Of a stretch of DNA of 64,000 nt, positions 23,042 to 33,898 are shown one piece after another. Under the pieces are notes generated by a model that did no database searches, was not told the origin of the DNA, and worked only from the letters and a program-made list of their open reading frames with translations. Source of the DNA: Magnolia sinica (taxonomy: Eukaryota; Streptophyta; Magnoliopsida; Magnoliales; Magnoliaceae). The stretch lies in the NCBI RefSeq assembly GCF_029962835.1, contig NC_080588.1, forward strand, positions 64,008,001 through 64,072,000. Reading direction: 5' to 3'. Made by a program: the position numbers and the translations under genes. Position 1 is the first letter of the stretch, and every line of letters starts with the position of its first letter.

Positions 23042-23605
23042 GAAGCGGATTCCGTAGTGAGTAACTCACTATACTTTAGCTAACTGAGTAAACTCCGTGA
23101 GGTCCACCATGATTTATGTATTTTATCTACTCCGTCCATCCATTTTACCAGATCATTTTAGAACTTCAACTCAAAAATCAAATATAAAAAATGTTCAAAT
23201 GGACCACACCACAAGAAACAGTTGAATTCAATGTCCACCGTTGAAAACTTCTCGGGGGTGACAGAAGTTTTGGATCAAGCTTATATTTGTGTTTTCCAAA
23301 TCGATATCTGTATGATCTTATTAACATCACTTCAATGTCTATATGATCTTATTAACCGGTTGGATGACAAATAAACATCACTATGGAGCCCAACAAGGTT
23401 TCAATGGTGAAAATGATTATCCCCACTGTTTCCTGTGGTATGATCCACTTGTGTTTTGGATATACTTCAATTTTGGGCTCAACCCTTAAATTAGATGGAA
23501 AGACAGATGGACTGCGTGGACAGGCCACATACATTCAAGGTGGGCCAATTGAGTTTACTCAGTACGATAAGAGCGTACAGTAACTCAGCACACAATCCGA
23601 TTTCT
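23042..23605. mobile_element. MULE-like MITE (GAGTAACTCAC subfamily)
   Basis: A 564-bp element with ends GAAGCGGATTCC and, mirrored, AATCCGATTTCT; arms contain GTGAGTAACTCAC and the inverted GTTTACTCAG. Flanks TAGGCAAGG (23033-23041) and TATGCAAGC (23606-23614) match at 7 of 9. Block A has the empty site near 8530 (TTATGCAACGGG). Confidence 0.8.
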
Positions 23606-23614
23606 TATGCAAGC

Positions 23615-23945
23615 TGAGGCATGCTCACCTCACCTGTGTGTCTGCACACATGTGCACGTTTTCACACGTGTTACACGCCTAAAATCCGAACGGTGGTCCA
23701 TGTGATGCTGCACTCCATGAAATCTCCGTGGACGAATTTTCACCTGATCCAAAACTCTGGTGAGCCATAGAAAAGAGAGATGCAAATTAAGGAAACTGCT
23801 TTATTTTCCATGGCCCACCAAAGTTTTAGATGATGGTAGATGTTGGACCATGGATGTTTCATGCGGTTCTGCATCAGGTGGACCTTTCAGAATTTTGGGC
23901 TCACATCACATGTGATGAGTTCTCAAACATGTGTCTACGTAATCA
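23615..23945. mobile_element. MITE of the ATGCTCACC family
   Basis: Block B copy of 8545-8850: GAGGCATGCTCACC at the left, the ACACGTGTTACACGCCTAAAATCC core, and a mirrored right part ending in the CATGTGTCTACGTAATC region. Confidence 0.65.
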
Positions 23946-23961
23946 TCAGCACATCATCTTC

Positions 23962-24118
23962 GGAGTGGATTAAGTGCGGTGGACCTTAACCAAGACAGTG
24001 CAGCCATTACCATGGGGTCCACCTTGATGTATATATTCTTGGGAGTGGATTAAGTGCGGTGGACCTTAACCAAGGGTGCAGCCATTACCATGGGGTCCAC
24101 CTTGATGTATATATTCTT
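23962..24118. repeat. Tandem duplication of about 80 bp
   Basis: Two nearly identical units, each from GGAGTGGATTAAGTGCGGTG to TTGATGTATATATTCTT, start at 23962 and 24042. They differ by a small indel (ACAGTGCAG against GGTGCAG). Block A has only one unit, so this is a recent local event in B. Confidence 0.9.
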
Positions 24119-25217
24119 TATCCACGCCGTCCATCACATTTGCTAAATCATTTTAGTGCATGAGTCTAAAAATGAAGTAGATGGACCGTTGTATAAGAAA
24201 TAGTGATTGATTAATTATTTATAGGCCACAAAAGTTTTTGACCAGGCTGATATTTGTTTTATCCTTTCATCCAGGTTTATGTGCCCTTGTCAAGGGGTTG
24301 GATGGCAAATAAACATTGCAGAACCTTAGGTTTGTCTGAGAGCAGCTGTGAAGCTTTTAATGATAAGGTGTATAATCACTATTTTTTTCATCTGGTATGG
24401 TGCACCTAAGATTTGGATATTTTTCGTTTCTAAGATCATACCCTAAAATGATATGAAAAAACAAATGAACAGCATAGACATGAATTACATATATCAAGGT
24501 AGGCCACACGGTAAGGGATGCAGACAAATGAATGACATGGACGTGGATGACATATATCAACGTAGGCCACATGGTAAGGGATGCATAGTCTTAACCACGG
24601 TGGAGTCTTGGAGTTAGCAGTGGAAATTAACTAAAATAACTCTCAATGACAAAGTAACCATGACATGTACATCACATTTTTAATTTATATCTTTTTTTTA
24701 CCCTAAAATATTTTTTAGGCTTTTCAAAGGATAAAAATGTCCTTTGTCCATTGTTACTTCGCACTGCTTAAGAATGGGATGTGCCCTACTAAATTAATGA
24801 TTGGAGTCACCCTTGAGTATATCTAATTCATTTATTTGAATCGGACAATCATAAACCTCCAGTAAATTCATTTCAAAAAACAAATTGAACCTGTTTGTGG
24901 CCCATAATTGTATTAATGATGTGAGTTAATTTAAAATTATTTCCTCTAGTGTGATCCATCCACAATAAGTTTTACCCTTAAACTTGAGCAGGTAGTATAA
25001 AATTAAAATCCCTTTTATGTGGATAGCATAGATTTACTAAAAGAATATCTAGTAGGCCCTCCACAAGATGTGGGATGAGTTCACTGGATAAGTCCCTCAT
25101 GCGAGAGGACCATTTAGCATTTTCTTTCTTTCTTCTTTATTTTTTTCACGGCAGGAAGACCATGTAACCGTAAGGACCATTGTCACCTATGTGGGATCTA
25201 CTTTAGCGAGCTTCCGG

Positions 25218-25405
25218 TAGGGGTGTACATAAACTAAGCTAGCTCGGTTAGCTCGCTCGACTCGACTCGAAAAAGCTCGATTCGACTTGGTTCAAAGCTG
25301 AGTTCGAGCCGATTTTTTGAGCTCGAAAATGAGTTCGAGCTGGCCCCAGCTCGACTCGACTTGAATCGAATCCAGCTCAAATCGAACTCGGATTGAACCA
25401 GTTTC
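25218..25405. mobile_element. hAT-like element fragment
   Basis: Begins TAGGGGTGTACATAAACT and continues with CTCGACTCGACTCGAAAAAGC-like units, as in 5279-5805. The right terminus is not seen, so it is a fragment. Confidence 0.5.
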
Positions 25406-25419
25406 CACACATGACGCTA

Positions 25420-26240
25420 TCACGTGTGAATGTATGGAGAGGTGCGTGTGGCAATGGTGCATATAAGCTACACTAAAGCCCAAACTTCCCCTTTGGATCT
25501 TATGCACTCATTATTTTACTCTTAATCCTCGACTTCATAGCCATTAATTAGATGGTTGTGATTACTTGATCAATGTGATTCTAGAGATGTGCTCCATACT
25601 TACAAGTCAGCTCCACATTAGAAGGCTGAGACGCCTCTTTAAGCACATCCCAAAACCAATAGATTTTTGGCATCCCCCATCCATTATAGCACCCATCAGA
25701 TCAACGGCCTAGATTAAGTAACATGGACCCACTTGTATATACAGTGCCCATAGAACAGCGGTCCTATCCTATTGCAATTGGATCCCATAGGTCCTTTGGA
25801 AGATAATCCTCAAGAAAGTAGGTCAGATAATAGATAATACTTAGACTATATGGTCATATCACTTTTATCAAACATGGGTGGCTGAATAAAAACATAAAAG
25901 TGAATAAATAAATAAATGAAGATGGGCAAGCACGGAATTTCGTTGGTGCACGTAATCTTTCTTCTGATGAATTATAGGAATATGGATCATGCGTGTTCAC
26001 GAGGTTTTAATTCGTTCAAGTGGGTCCATGATTCATCATTTCGGACCATTTGTGTATGGATCCCAGTTTAGATGTATCATGACCTAAAAAATTAGGATTA
26101 CTTGGTGATCTGAAATTTGAGTTTATGAACATTTATTGGACCGTTAAAGTGAAATATGAAGGAAAAGGTGGTGAGCCTCCTGTAAAGATTCTTAAGAACA
26201 TGGGGAACAATCTTGCTTCACCTACCTAAATGGATAAAGG
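25420..26240. repeat. Duplicated block D, undisturbed copy
   Basis: From GGAGAGGTGCGTGTGGCAATG through TTTTTGGCATCCCCCATCC to about 26240 this matches, in order, 37917-38095, 38735-38800 and 44260-45070. Here it is continuous and thus shows the state before two retroelement insertions. No gene seen. Confidence 0.8.
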
Positions 26241-26304
26241 GATTAATTGATGGTTCTCTCTCTTGAAATCCAAAATAAAATTTTAAAATTTCAAAAATCT
26301 AATC

Positions 26305-27640
26305 GTTATAGTGGGGCCACCATAATATATGAACTTATATCCACACCGTTCATCCATTTTGAAAACTTATTTTCAGGTATGATCCAAAAATGAAGTAGAT
26401 CCAAATCTAAGGTGGACCATAAGATAGGAAACAGTAGTAATCGACCATTAAAAACTTCTTCCGAGCCACAAAAGTTTTGGATCAAGTTGATATTTGTGTG
26501 GTCTCTTCATCTCAGTTTTCTTGACCTCATCAAGATGTCGGATGGCAAATAAACATTCTTGTGGCCCCCTTGAAGTTTTTAATGGTGGGGATTCGATCAC
26601 CACTGTTTCATGTGGAAGGGTAACACCTAATCCGCAATCCTATACGGACCAACTGGGATCCACATAAGCTACGCTCGCACCAGAGATGGACGGTCCTGTC
26701 AAGAATTCTGTGAGGCCCACCATGACATATATGTTTTATCCACACTGCCCATATTTCTTTCCATACTATTTGAGGGCATAATATGAAAAACGATGCAGAC
26801 GTAATGCTCAAGTGGGCCACACTACAGGAAATAGTGGGAATTGGGTGCCTAACCATTAAAAACTACTTGGCCCACAAAAGGATCTGATGAAGCTGATATT
26901 TGTGTTTTCCTTTATCGAGGTCAGTGTGACCTAGTCAATAGGTTGGATTGGAAATAAACATTACAGTAGGCCATAGGAAGTTTTAATGGTGAGTGTTCAA
27001 TCGCCACCATTTTCTAACGGTATGGTCCACGGAGACTTGGACCTGACTCTTTTTCGGTGTCGTGCCCTAAAAAGATCTTGAAAAATGGATAATCTGTCTT
27101 GATATAACACATACATCAGGGTGGGGCCACATAACTTGGTGACGTCATGAAAATGGTGTGCTGCACACCATGCAATCCACTTCGGCTACTGACCAAGTTA
27201 ATACTGTCCATCCATTTTTACGTATCATTTTAGAATATAATAATTAAAAAAAAAAAAAAGGAATAGATCCAAATCTCAGATGGACCACACTACAGGAAGC
27301 AGTGATAATTGAACGCGAGCCATTAGAAACTTCTTAAGATCTACCGTAATTTTATTTCTCATCCAACCTGTTGATGATGTTAGAACTAGATTAATATAAA
27401 AGACAATTATCATCTTTACCCAAATTAATGGAAAACACAAATATCATCTTAACCCAAAACTTTTGTGGCCCACAAAAAAATTAACCGCCAATCACCACTT
27501 TTCCTTGTGGTGTAGTTCACCGGCGTTGTGGATCTGCTTCAATTTTGGTCCGATTTGAAAAAGTGTATGTATGATGTATATATACAAGAAACATATTCGA
27601 GTGAGCTCCACAGAAAAGATTTGATGGAACTCATTTAGGT
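26305..27640. mobile_element. Three adjoining palindromic MITEs
   Basis: A left part at 26305-26620 (GTGGGGCCACCATAATATA), a near full copy at about 26622-27180 (GAGGCCCACCATGACATA, mirrored at CATCAGGGTGGGGCCAC) and a shortened copy at 27190-27640. The middle one starts and ends with TAACACCTAATCCGC-like and GACGTCATG tails. Confidence 0.6.
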
Positions 27641-27920
27641 CACGACATTACAGGGATCCTTACTCTCGCTCTGGTGGTAGACTCTTAGGAGTTTCAACAC
27701 CTAATCAAGGGTTCGAGTATCCATAGGTGGTAACACCATGAGCTGGTCATGTCTGACCTGATCCGGTGGATCCGACCCGACGGCCTAGATCAATGCGGAT
27801 CGACTAGGGCGATCTAGATCTAACAGTTTTTCAGATCGAGTTCGGGTCGTGGTCAATTCGAATCGATCCAATCCGATCCGATTCGACCCGATCCGAATAG
27901 ATACATGCACAACACGCAAT

Positions 27921-28238
27921 TTAGATGTCAACGAGGATTTGGTTGCTTTGGAGAGGATGCTCTGCTCTGCAATAGAATCTGTTGTAGCAGAAGCTGTTTT
28001 GGCTGCTGCTGGGAAATCTCTAGTTTTGCTGCTCTTGGTGATGGGTTTGCTGTCAAAGCAAATAGTTGTTTTGCCAAGAGCAGCTAACTTAAACGAGAAG
28101 AATGTTCTAGCTATCATCGGCAGAAGCAAACCCATAGTTGTTGCTCCAGAAAACAAAGATGATGATGAGGCTGACAAAGGAGAGGAAAAGGATGATAATG
28201 GAGGTGAGGATGAGTGTAGGAGGGGTGGCAAAAAATGA
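27921..28238 (+). pseudogene. Captured fragment of an unidentified host gene
   Basis: A continuous reading of about 105 codons in which the sequence stops looking like the degenerate flanks. It encodes a segment starting LDVNEDLVALERM, a hydrophobic stretch (SLVLLLLVMGLL), then LPRAANLNEKNVLAIIGRSK and an acidic tail rich in D, E and K. Plant proteins with a hydrophobic segment followed by an acidic low-complexity tail exist, and I half-recognise the RAANLNEKN motif, but I cannot name the family with confidence. No own promoter or start is evident, and it lies inside a mobile element, so it is treated as a captured piece rather than a gene. The opposite strand is also open but reads as Ser/Pro-rich low complexity. 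Confidence 0.45.
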
Positions 28239-28248
28239 AAAAAAAAAT

Positions 28249-28311
28249 GCGATAGCTTTTGAGGATTTCATTCCTCTAATGGCAGAAAAGCTTGGAGAAA
28301 AGGTCTTATGG
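28249..28311 (+). pseudogene. Captured fragment like the start of a KIC/PBP1 EF-hand protein
   Basis: Encodes AIAFEDFIPLMAEKLGEKV, which resembles the N-terminal part of small plant EF-hand proteins such as KIC and PBP1 (pattern F-x-D-F/M-hydrophobic-P-x-MA-x-x-hydrophobic-G). It lies in a different frame from the fragment just upstream, and the EF-hand itself is absent, since the sequence returns to GATTCGACTCGA-type repeat after it. Only about 19 residues support the match, so this is tentative. Confidence 0.35.
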
Positions 28312-28594
28312 ACCAATCCGAATCATGCCCAACCCGATTCGACTCGATTTTCCTGACCAAGTCAGACTTGGATTGAATTAGGCCAGACGTGCATCGGATC
28401 AGTTTGAGTCAGATGTCCTGGATCGGATCGAGTTCAGGTCAAGCCATATAAATTTTAGACCAAGTCGAGTTGAGCCCAGTCCAATCCAACTTGGTTTGAT
28501 GGCCAGCTCTATGTGTGTGGGGGGTGTGTGTGCGTGCCTTTCAAATAAAATTAAAAAAAAAAAAAAAAAAAAGAAAAAGATCACGACCATACAG

Positions 28595-29640
28595 AAACCG
28601 CGCCCCGCAAGACTGACCTGGGTCGGTGGGGGAGGGCCATTCCTTCTCGAAGAGAACGGCTATTTACAGTCGCGGCTTCATCCAACCGACTCAAGCGCCC
28701 TGCCAACGTGTCACAGATGTAAGATATCTGGGATTGTAATCCAAGCAGACCACTTCCGTGGATGGCCCGTTAATAAAAAAATCTCCCATATTGGAAGATC
28801 GCAGCCATCGAATTTTTACTTTCACCAGTAGAATGTAGGCAGTTACTGTATTCCTCTTCTTAACCGTCTATCTGTAGTCTAGAAATGTAGAGGTTACGAT
28901 TGACAAATTTTGGAGAGAAAATTACCAATGGACAGACCATCATCATTGGGCTACAATGTTCTAACAGTCTGGATTAAAGAAATTGTGACCCACTTGTCAA
29001 AAAAGAAAACCCGTGTATCCTGCCCATAGATACTGATCGCGTATCACATGACACCTCCTTTGTCGTATCCGGCACGGAATCCTTCGCAACACCTGTTACA
29101 CGCAGCGCGTACGACACACGTGACCCGCCATATCTTTTGTGAGAGATCCACTCCGTCCATCACGTTCGTCACACAATGGTAAGTCTTGGAAGCAAAAATA
29201 AGCCCGATCTGCGACTCAGATAGTCCACACATGGGGAAGGGACGCCAACCATAGGTAGGTGTCTGGGGCTACCATCAATTATATAATTCTATCCAAACCG
29301 TTTATCAGATGGGCCTCACCACGCTTAACGGATACTCTGAAATTTGATCTCAATTAAAACTCAGGCGGATCACACCGTGTGAACTTGAAATTTTACTGGT
29401 GATGGTGGCCCAGCTGAGTTTTGGATTTTTTTTCGCGTTGTACGGTGAATACAGAAAAAGGTGACGTGATAAACGGAGTGGAGGTTACACTCGCAACACG
29501 GTGGCGGCCACATAACTCTCGCGTTTCACGGTGGCGGACCGCAATTGTGGAAGACGATTCTGGTCCAAGATAAGACGTTTCCGCAGCCGGCCGCACGTTT
29601 TTCTCATGTGTCTACGTAATCTACGTCATCCACGGAGTGG
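28595..29640. repeat. Segmental duplication block C
   Basis: A third copy of the sequence at 6360-7400 and 21357-22380, recognisable by GCAAGACTGACCTGGGTCGG, ACAGTCGCGGCTTC, GTAAGATATCTGGGATTG and CTCGCGTTTCACGGTGGCGG. It is more diverged than A and B are from each other. No gene seen. Confidence 0.8.
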
Positions 29641-29670
29641 ATTAGGTGGGCCCCAGTCTCACCTAAGATT

Positions 29671-30196
29671 GGAAACGGATTGGCTACTCCCCCGGCCACC
29701 GGCCAATGGCTGATGGTCGGTGCTCTGTGGGCCCCGCCATGATGTATGTGTTTCATCCATTCCGTCCATCTATTTTTCTAGATCATTTTAAGGTATGAGA
29801 CAAAAAATGAGTTATATACCAATATCAAGTGGACCACATTATAGGAAACAGTGTTGAATGAATTTTGGCCATTAAAAACTTTTTGGGGGCCATAAAAGTT
29901 TTGGACGAAGCTGATCTTTGTTTTTTCCCTTCATCTGGGTTTGTATGACCTAATCAACAGACTGGATGTCAAATAAACAGTACAGTGGACCTTAGGGGGA
30001 TTTTAATGGTGGATATCCAATCAATATTGTTTTCCTGTGGTGTGGTGCACCTGAGATTTATATTCCTCTCATTTTTTGGATCAATCCCTGAAATGATCTT
30101 TAAAAATGGATGAAGCATGTACATCAGGGTGGCGCCTACATAGCATCGACCACCAGCCAAGTTGCTGGTGGCATGGGGAGTAGCCAATCCGTTCTC
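29671..30196. mobile_element. MULE-like MITE with perfect 9-bp target duplication
   Basis: A 526-bp near-palindrome, ends GGAAACGGATTGGCTACTCC and mirrored GTAGCCAATCCGTTCTC. The 9-mer CCTAAGATT is repeated exactly at 29662-29670 and 30197-30205. Body: GGGCCCCGCCATGATGTATG left arm, mirrored right arm with GGTGGCGCC. Confidence 0.92.
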
Positions 30197-30214
30197 CCTA
30201 AGATTGTGCTGCCC

Positions 30215-30590
30215 TCACCGGGCCCCACCTTGATGTATGTAGTATATATTTTGTATATCCGTGTGGACCGTCCATTTTGCTGAATCATTTAAATTCATGA
30301 GCCCAAAAATGAAGTAGATCTAAAAAGTAGTGATTGACCTTTAATGTGCCACAAAAGTTTTGGATCTTTTTTATTACCGTGTTATCATCAACAAGTTGAA
30401 TGGAAAATAAATATTATAAAAAGAAGTTTTAATTGTGAAGCTGTTAAGTATAGTATAGTTCACCTGAGATTTGAATCTTCTTAATTTTCCAAATTATGTT
30501 AGGCAGATTGAATCTTCCTAATTTTCTAAATTCTTAAAAATGATATGGCAAAACAATTGGAAACACTGGATATCCCATTGCATCCATCAG
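30215..30590. mobile_element. Partial palindromic MITE
   Basis: The left end CGGGCCCCACCTTGATGTATG is clear; the right part fades near 30590 (GATATCCCATTGCATCCATCA). Shares its left arm with 8925-9440. Confidence 0.55.
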
Positions 30591-30605
30591 GTGATATCCT
30601 TCATG

Positions 30606-30755
30606 GGATCCTTACTCTTCCTCCTGCGGTAGACTCTCACGAGTTTCAACACCCGGTCAAGGGTTTGAGTATCCATGGGTGGTGAAATCCCACTATGATA
30701 CGTGTGGGGGTGTGTGCACGTGTGTGTTAAAAAATAAAAATAAAAAGAGAGTGAC
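30606..30755 (+). mobile_element. tRNA-derived SINE, copy 2
   Basis: Uninterrupted 150-bp copy: GGATCCTTACTCTTCC, A-box-like GCGGTAGACTCTC, B-box-like GGGTTTGAGTATCC, then GTGTGGGGGTGTGTGCACG and an A-rich tail. It shows the empty version of the site occupied in copy 1. Confidence 0.75.
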
Positions 30756-30759
30756 TTGT

Positions 30760-31867
30760 TCATGTTGACGGCAAGGCTAAAATTCATCAAGATCCGCAGC
30801 TTATGTAGGAGACACATAGGGAACAATGTGAATGGGATGCCAAGCACGGGTTTGTATGGGGCAACCATGGTATATATCTTTTATCAAACCCGCTCATAAG
30901 GTGGAACAAGCAAAAATTCGTGTCACCCAAAATTCTGATGGGATTAAATGCATAAGTTAGAGGTTTTAGGTGTAATTTTATATTTTTCCACTGGTTTGGC
31001 CCAATTTTGTTTTTAAACAAACTGATTTTTTTAAAGCATATGATATGGAATGAGTGGATTACACATACACAAGATGGTTCATCCCAAATGATTTGAGTGT
31101 TTTTTTCCCGTACAGAGAGATGCATGGAACGTGCCATGACGCGATGTTCGGTAGAAAGGCGAGACCCAGCAACATGCATTTTCGTACAAAGGACTAAATT
31201 CCGAAATCGCACCCATAGGACATATGCACGACGATCCAGACCGTTAATTAATATTGTGGTCCCAATGTATCCCAGATGTAATGTAGTAGGAAAAAAGCCC
31301 CTCTATTTAAAGGGTCAGATTCATAGTTGAGCTGTAATGTCGACACCTGACCACTGCCGTGCTACTGGAAATGTGGATCATCCATCACGTGGTATCTGCT
31401 CTCTGCACATGATAAGAATACAATTACTGTTGTTAAATGAACAGCAAATATATAAAGGAACGTACGATAGTACTGATGATCAGGTCAGTCTGATCAATGA
31501 CTTAAAAAAAAAATGGCAATAAACTCTAAAAGAAATAAAAAATATTATTAAAAGAGACCCGGCACACATCATGCATAAAATCATATTCATCTTACAAGGA
31601 CAGTTAAAAATTCTACATTATATTATCTGTCGTTGTATCCCATAAATCTTGAAGTGCTTGAAGTGGGATCACTTCGGCTTCGATGTAAGACGGTTAGAGG
31701 ACTAAACAAGAGACTAAGAATGAATGAAATCGAGCCGGAAGGTTCAAACTATGGGGAAGAAAGCCCAAACGCGCATTAAGGCTGTAGACTGTCATGATTT
31801 TATGAATGGTCATCTGTTTAACACATGACTATGATGTTGAAATTGATAAAGCTGCTTTCCCTTTCAC

Positions 31868-31870
<3 letters not shown>
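30760..31870. other. Intergenic, no gene recognised
   Basis: Short open frames are present on both strands but none resembles a known protein or has a supporting context. A weak likeness to the 6960-7200 region is seen around 30830-30960. Confidence 0.4.

Positions 31871-31908
<38 letters not shown>
31871..31908. repeat. (GA)n microsatellite
   Basis: About 19 GA units. The following 340 bases are AT-rich and hold nothing I recognise. Confidence 0.95.
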
Positions 31909-31912
<4 letters not shown>

Positions 31913-32254
31913 CCATTTTCTAAGTTAAAACTATATTTTGGTCTAAAACTTTTCTCAAAAAGAGGAGAGAAATGATTCTCTAGGCTAAAATTATATTTTG
32001 GTACAAAACTTCACTTTCATTATCTTTAAAGTTTTAATAGTTTGATTGTAGACAGTTTCTTTGATTTTGTCATCTAACAATTATTTTTTTTTATAAGTTT
32101 TGGTATGATTAGTATGATTAGAATTTTATTTTTTTAAAACTCTATTTTTTTAAAACTCTTTGTAATGATTTTTACTATTTTCAAAAAGTTTCCTAATTCT
32201 TTAACTCATATAATTAAGTTAGATACCATTCTATAATATTATATATAAAGAGAG

Positions 32255-32616
32255 AGGAATGCTCACATGTGCACCTTCTTATGTGATCACCTGTGTGCAC
32301 CTTTGCACGTGTTATGGGCACAAAATCTGAACAGTTGTTCAAGTGATGTGGCACCCCTTGAAATCTCAAAACCCAACTTTCAGCACGATACGTAACTCTG
32401 GTGGGCCATCGAAAAAAGGAAACAATTTACTCCATTGATTTGTATTTCTCTTTGCTATAGTCTACTAAAGTTTTTAATCAGGCTAAAAATTGGATCGATA
32501 GAGTTTCAAGGGGTTCTGCATCATGTGGACCATTCACATTATGTGCTCATGACACGTGTGCAAAGCTATGCATGGGTGCTCATGTAAGAAGGTGCGCAGG
32601 TGAGCATTCCTCTGTA
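32255..32616. mobile_element. MITE of the ATGCTCACC family, best-preserved copy
   Basis: The left end GAGGAATGCTCACATGTGCA is mirrored by a right end that reads GAGGAATGCTCACCTGCGCA in reverse complement; the inner parts (CACCTTCTTA) are mirrored too. The 362-bp element is a near-palindrome. No clear target duplication. Confidence 0.8.
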
Positions 32617-32767
32617 CACACGCATGTGGATTGAAGGTCTACCATAGAGAAAGAAGATAGTGATCTCAGTGCCCCTTTATCACCGTACATGTACTAGTTG
32701 TTAGGTCCCGTCCATATCTAGTTATGTCTTTGTCGAGTAGTACCCAATCTGCGCCGATACTATACAT

Positions 32768-33873
32768 GGAAGCGGATCGGGTCGTGAGTAACTCACGACA
32801 CTTAAGGCCTGTATGGGCGGTAGGATTAGAAGGGAATAGGTGGGATGGGATTCATCTGGTTCCGTGCCAAATCCACCCCATGTTTGGGAAGAAATGGAAA
32901 AGCTTGGAATTACATTAAATGGAATTGCATTGGGTCCTGATCCAATTTCACTCAATGTTACCAAGTTGTGTATGATGTGTGGGCTATATCCACACCGTCC
33001 ACCCATTTATCAAGATTATTTTAGAGCATGGGCCAAAAAATTAGTTAAATCTAAAGCTCAAGTGGACCCCACCATAGAAAGCAAGGGGGATTGAATATTT
33101 ATTGTTGAAAACTTCTTTGAGGCTACATAAGTTTTGGATCTACCTCAATTTTAGGCCCATGCCATAAAATGAGGTTACAAAACAAATGAATGGTTTAGAT
33201 ATAACACGTGTGCTATTCTCGGTAATTTCAAATGATGGTGGGTATATCCATCCAATGTACCACGGTATTATCAACAAAGCATGGCATTAATCTCATCCCA
33301 TGGCAATAGGGAACAATCCCTGCCATGGGTAATAATTATGTTTTTTTAATCCCATCCCACCTAATCCCTTCAAATCCCACCGCCCAAACAGGCCCTTCGC
33401 GTACTGGTAAACTCTGTGAGGTCTACCATGATTCATGTATTTTATCTGCTCTGTTCATCCATTTTACCATATAAATTTAGGGCTTGAGCCAAAATATGAG
33501 GCATATCCACTATTCAAATGGACCACACCATAGGAAACAATTGACTTAAATGTCTACCGTTGGAAAATTCTTGGGGGCCATAGAAGTTTTGGATTAAGCT
33601 TATATTTGTGTCTTCCTTTCCCTTCATCCATGTCTATATGATCTTATGAATAGGTTGGATGACAAATAAACATTGCTGTGAGGCCTAGAAAGGTTTCAAT
33701 GTATCACCACTATTTTCAGTGGAATGATCCACTTGATCTTTGGATATACTTAAATTTTGGGTTCAACCCATTAAATTAGATGGAAAAACAGACGGACGGT
33801 GTGGATAGACCACATACATTTAAGGTGGGCCTAGCTGAGTCATACCGAGTAACTCAATACGCAATCCGATTTC
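32768..33873. mobile_element. MULE-like MITE split by a Tourist-like MITE
   Basis: Ends GGAAGCGGATCGGG and mirrored CAATCCGATTTC, arms with GTGAGTAACTCAC. Flanks ACTATACAT (32759-32767) and ACTGTACAT (33874-33882) match at 8 of 9. Without the 591-bp insert it is about 512 bp. Same subfamily as 23042-23605, which is uninterrupted. Confidence 0.82.
32805..33395. mobile_element. Tourist-like (PIF/Harbinger) composite MITE, copy 2
   Basis: Ends GGCCTGTATGGGCGGTAGGA and mirrored GGGCCTGTTTGGGCGGTGGG. Flanking trinucleotides TTA (32802-32804) and TTC (33396-33398); the uninterrupted relative at 23042-23605 reads CTTTAGC at this point, which fits insertion at a TTA-like site. The interior again contains the shortened GGGCTATATCCACACCGTCC body, as in 16099-16700. 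Confidence 0.87.
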
Positions 33874-33898
33874 ACTGTACATATGGTATGGACGTTTT

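Larger units (their letters stand above)
21357..25217. repeat. Segmental duplication block B, main part
   Basis: Collinear copy of 6410-10075. It lacks the inner MITE present in A at 7441-7979 and carries two B-specific changes: the MITE at 23042-23605 and an 80-bp tandem duplication near 24 kb. It ends where a hAT-like 5' end begins at 25218. Confidence 0.88.
27739..28511. mobile_element. hAT-like element carrying host gene fragments
   Basis: Ends TGAGCTGGTCAT and, mirrored, TAGAGCTGGCCAT. The outer 150 bases on each side are GGATCGGGTC-type degenerate repeats; the middle 330 bases are of different composition and hold two host-like coding pieces. It sits inside a SINE whose empty version is at 30606-30755, which confirms the limits to within a few bases. 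I do not see a clear 8-bp target duplication, so the superfamily is uncertain. Confidence 0.7.
27654..28580 (+). mobile_element. tRNA-derived SINE, copy 1, split by another element
   Basis: Starts GGATCCTTACTC. An A-box-like CTGGTGGTAGACTC and a B-box-like GGGTTCGAGTATCC are consistent with a tRNA-derived SINE. It ends in a GT-rich stretch and a long A tract. A 14-base duplication flanks it: TCACGACATTACAG (27640-27653) and TCACGACCATACAG (28581-28594), two mismatches. The element 27739-28511 interrupts it. Related copies at 30606-30755 and 48680-48797. Confidence 0.8.

Noticed and set aside
27785-28231. 148-codon minus-strand frame over the captured gene fragment
   Set aside because: Ser/Pro-rich low complexity, best explained as the antisense of the plus-strand acidic tail; the plus strand reads more like a protein.
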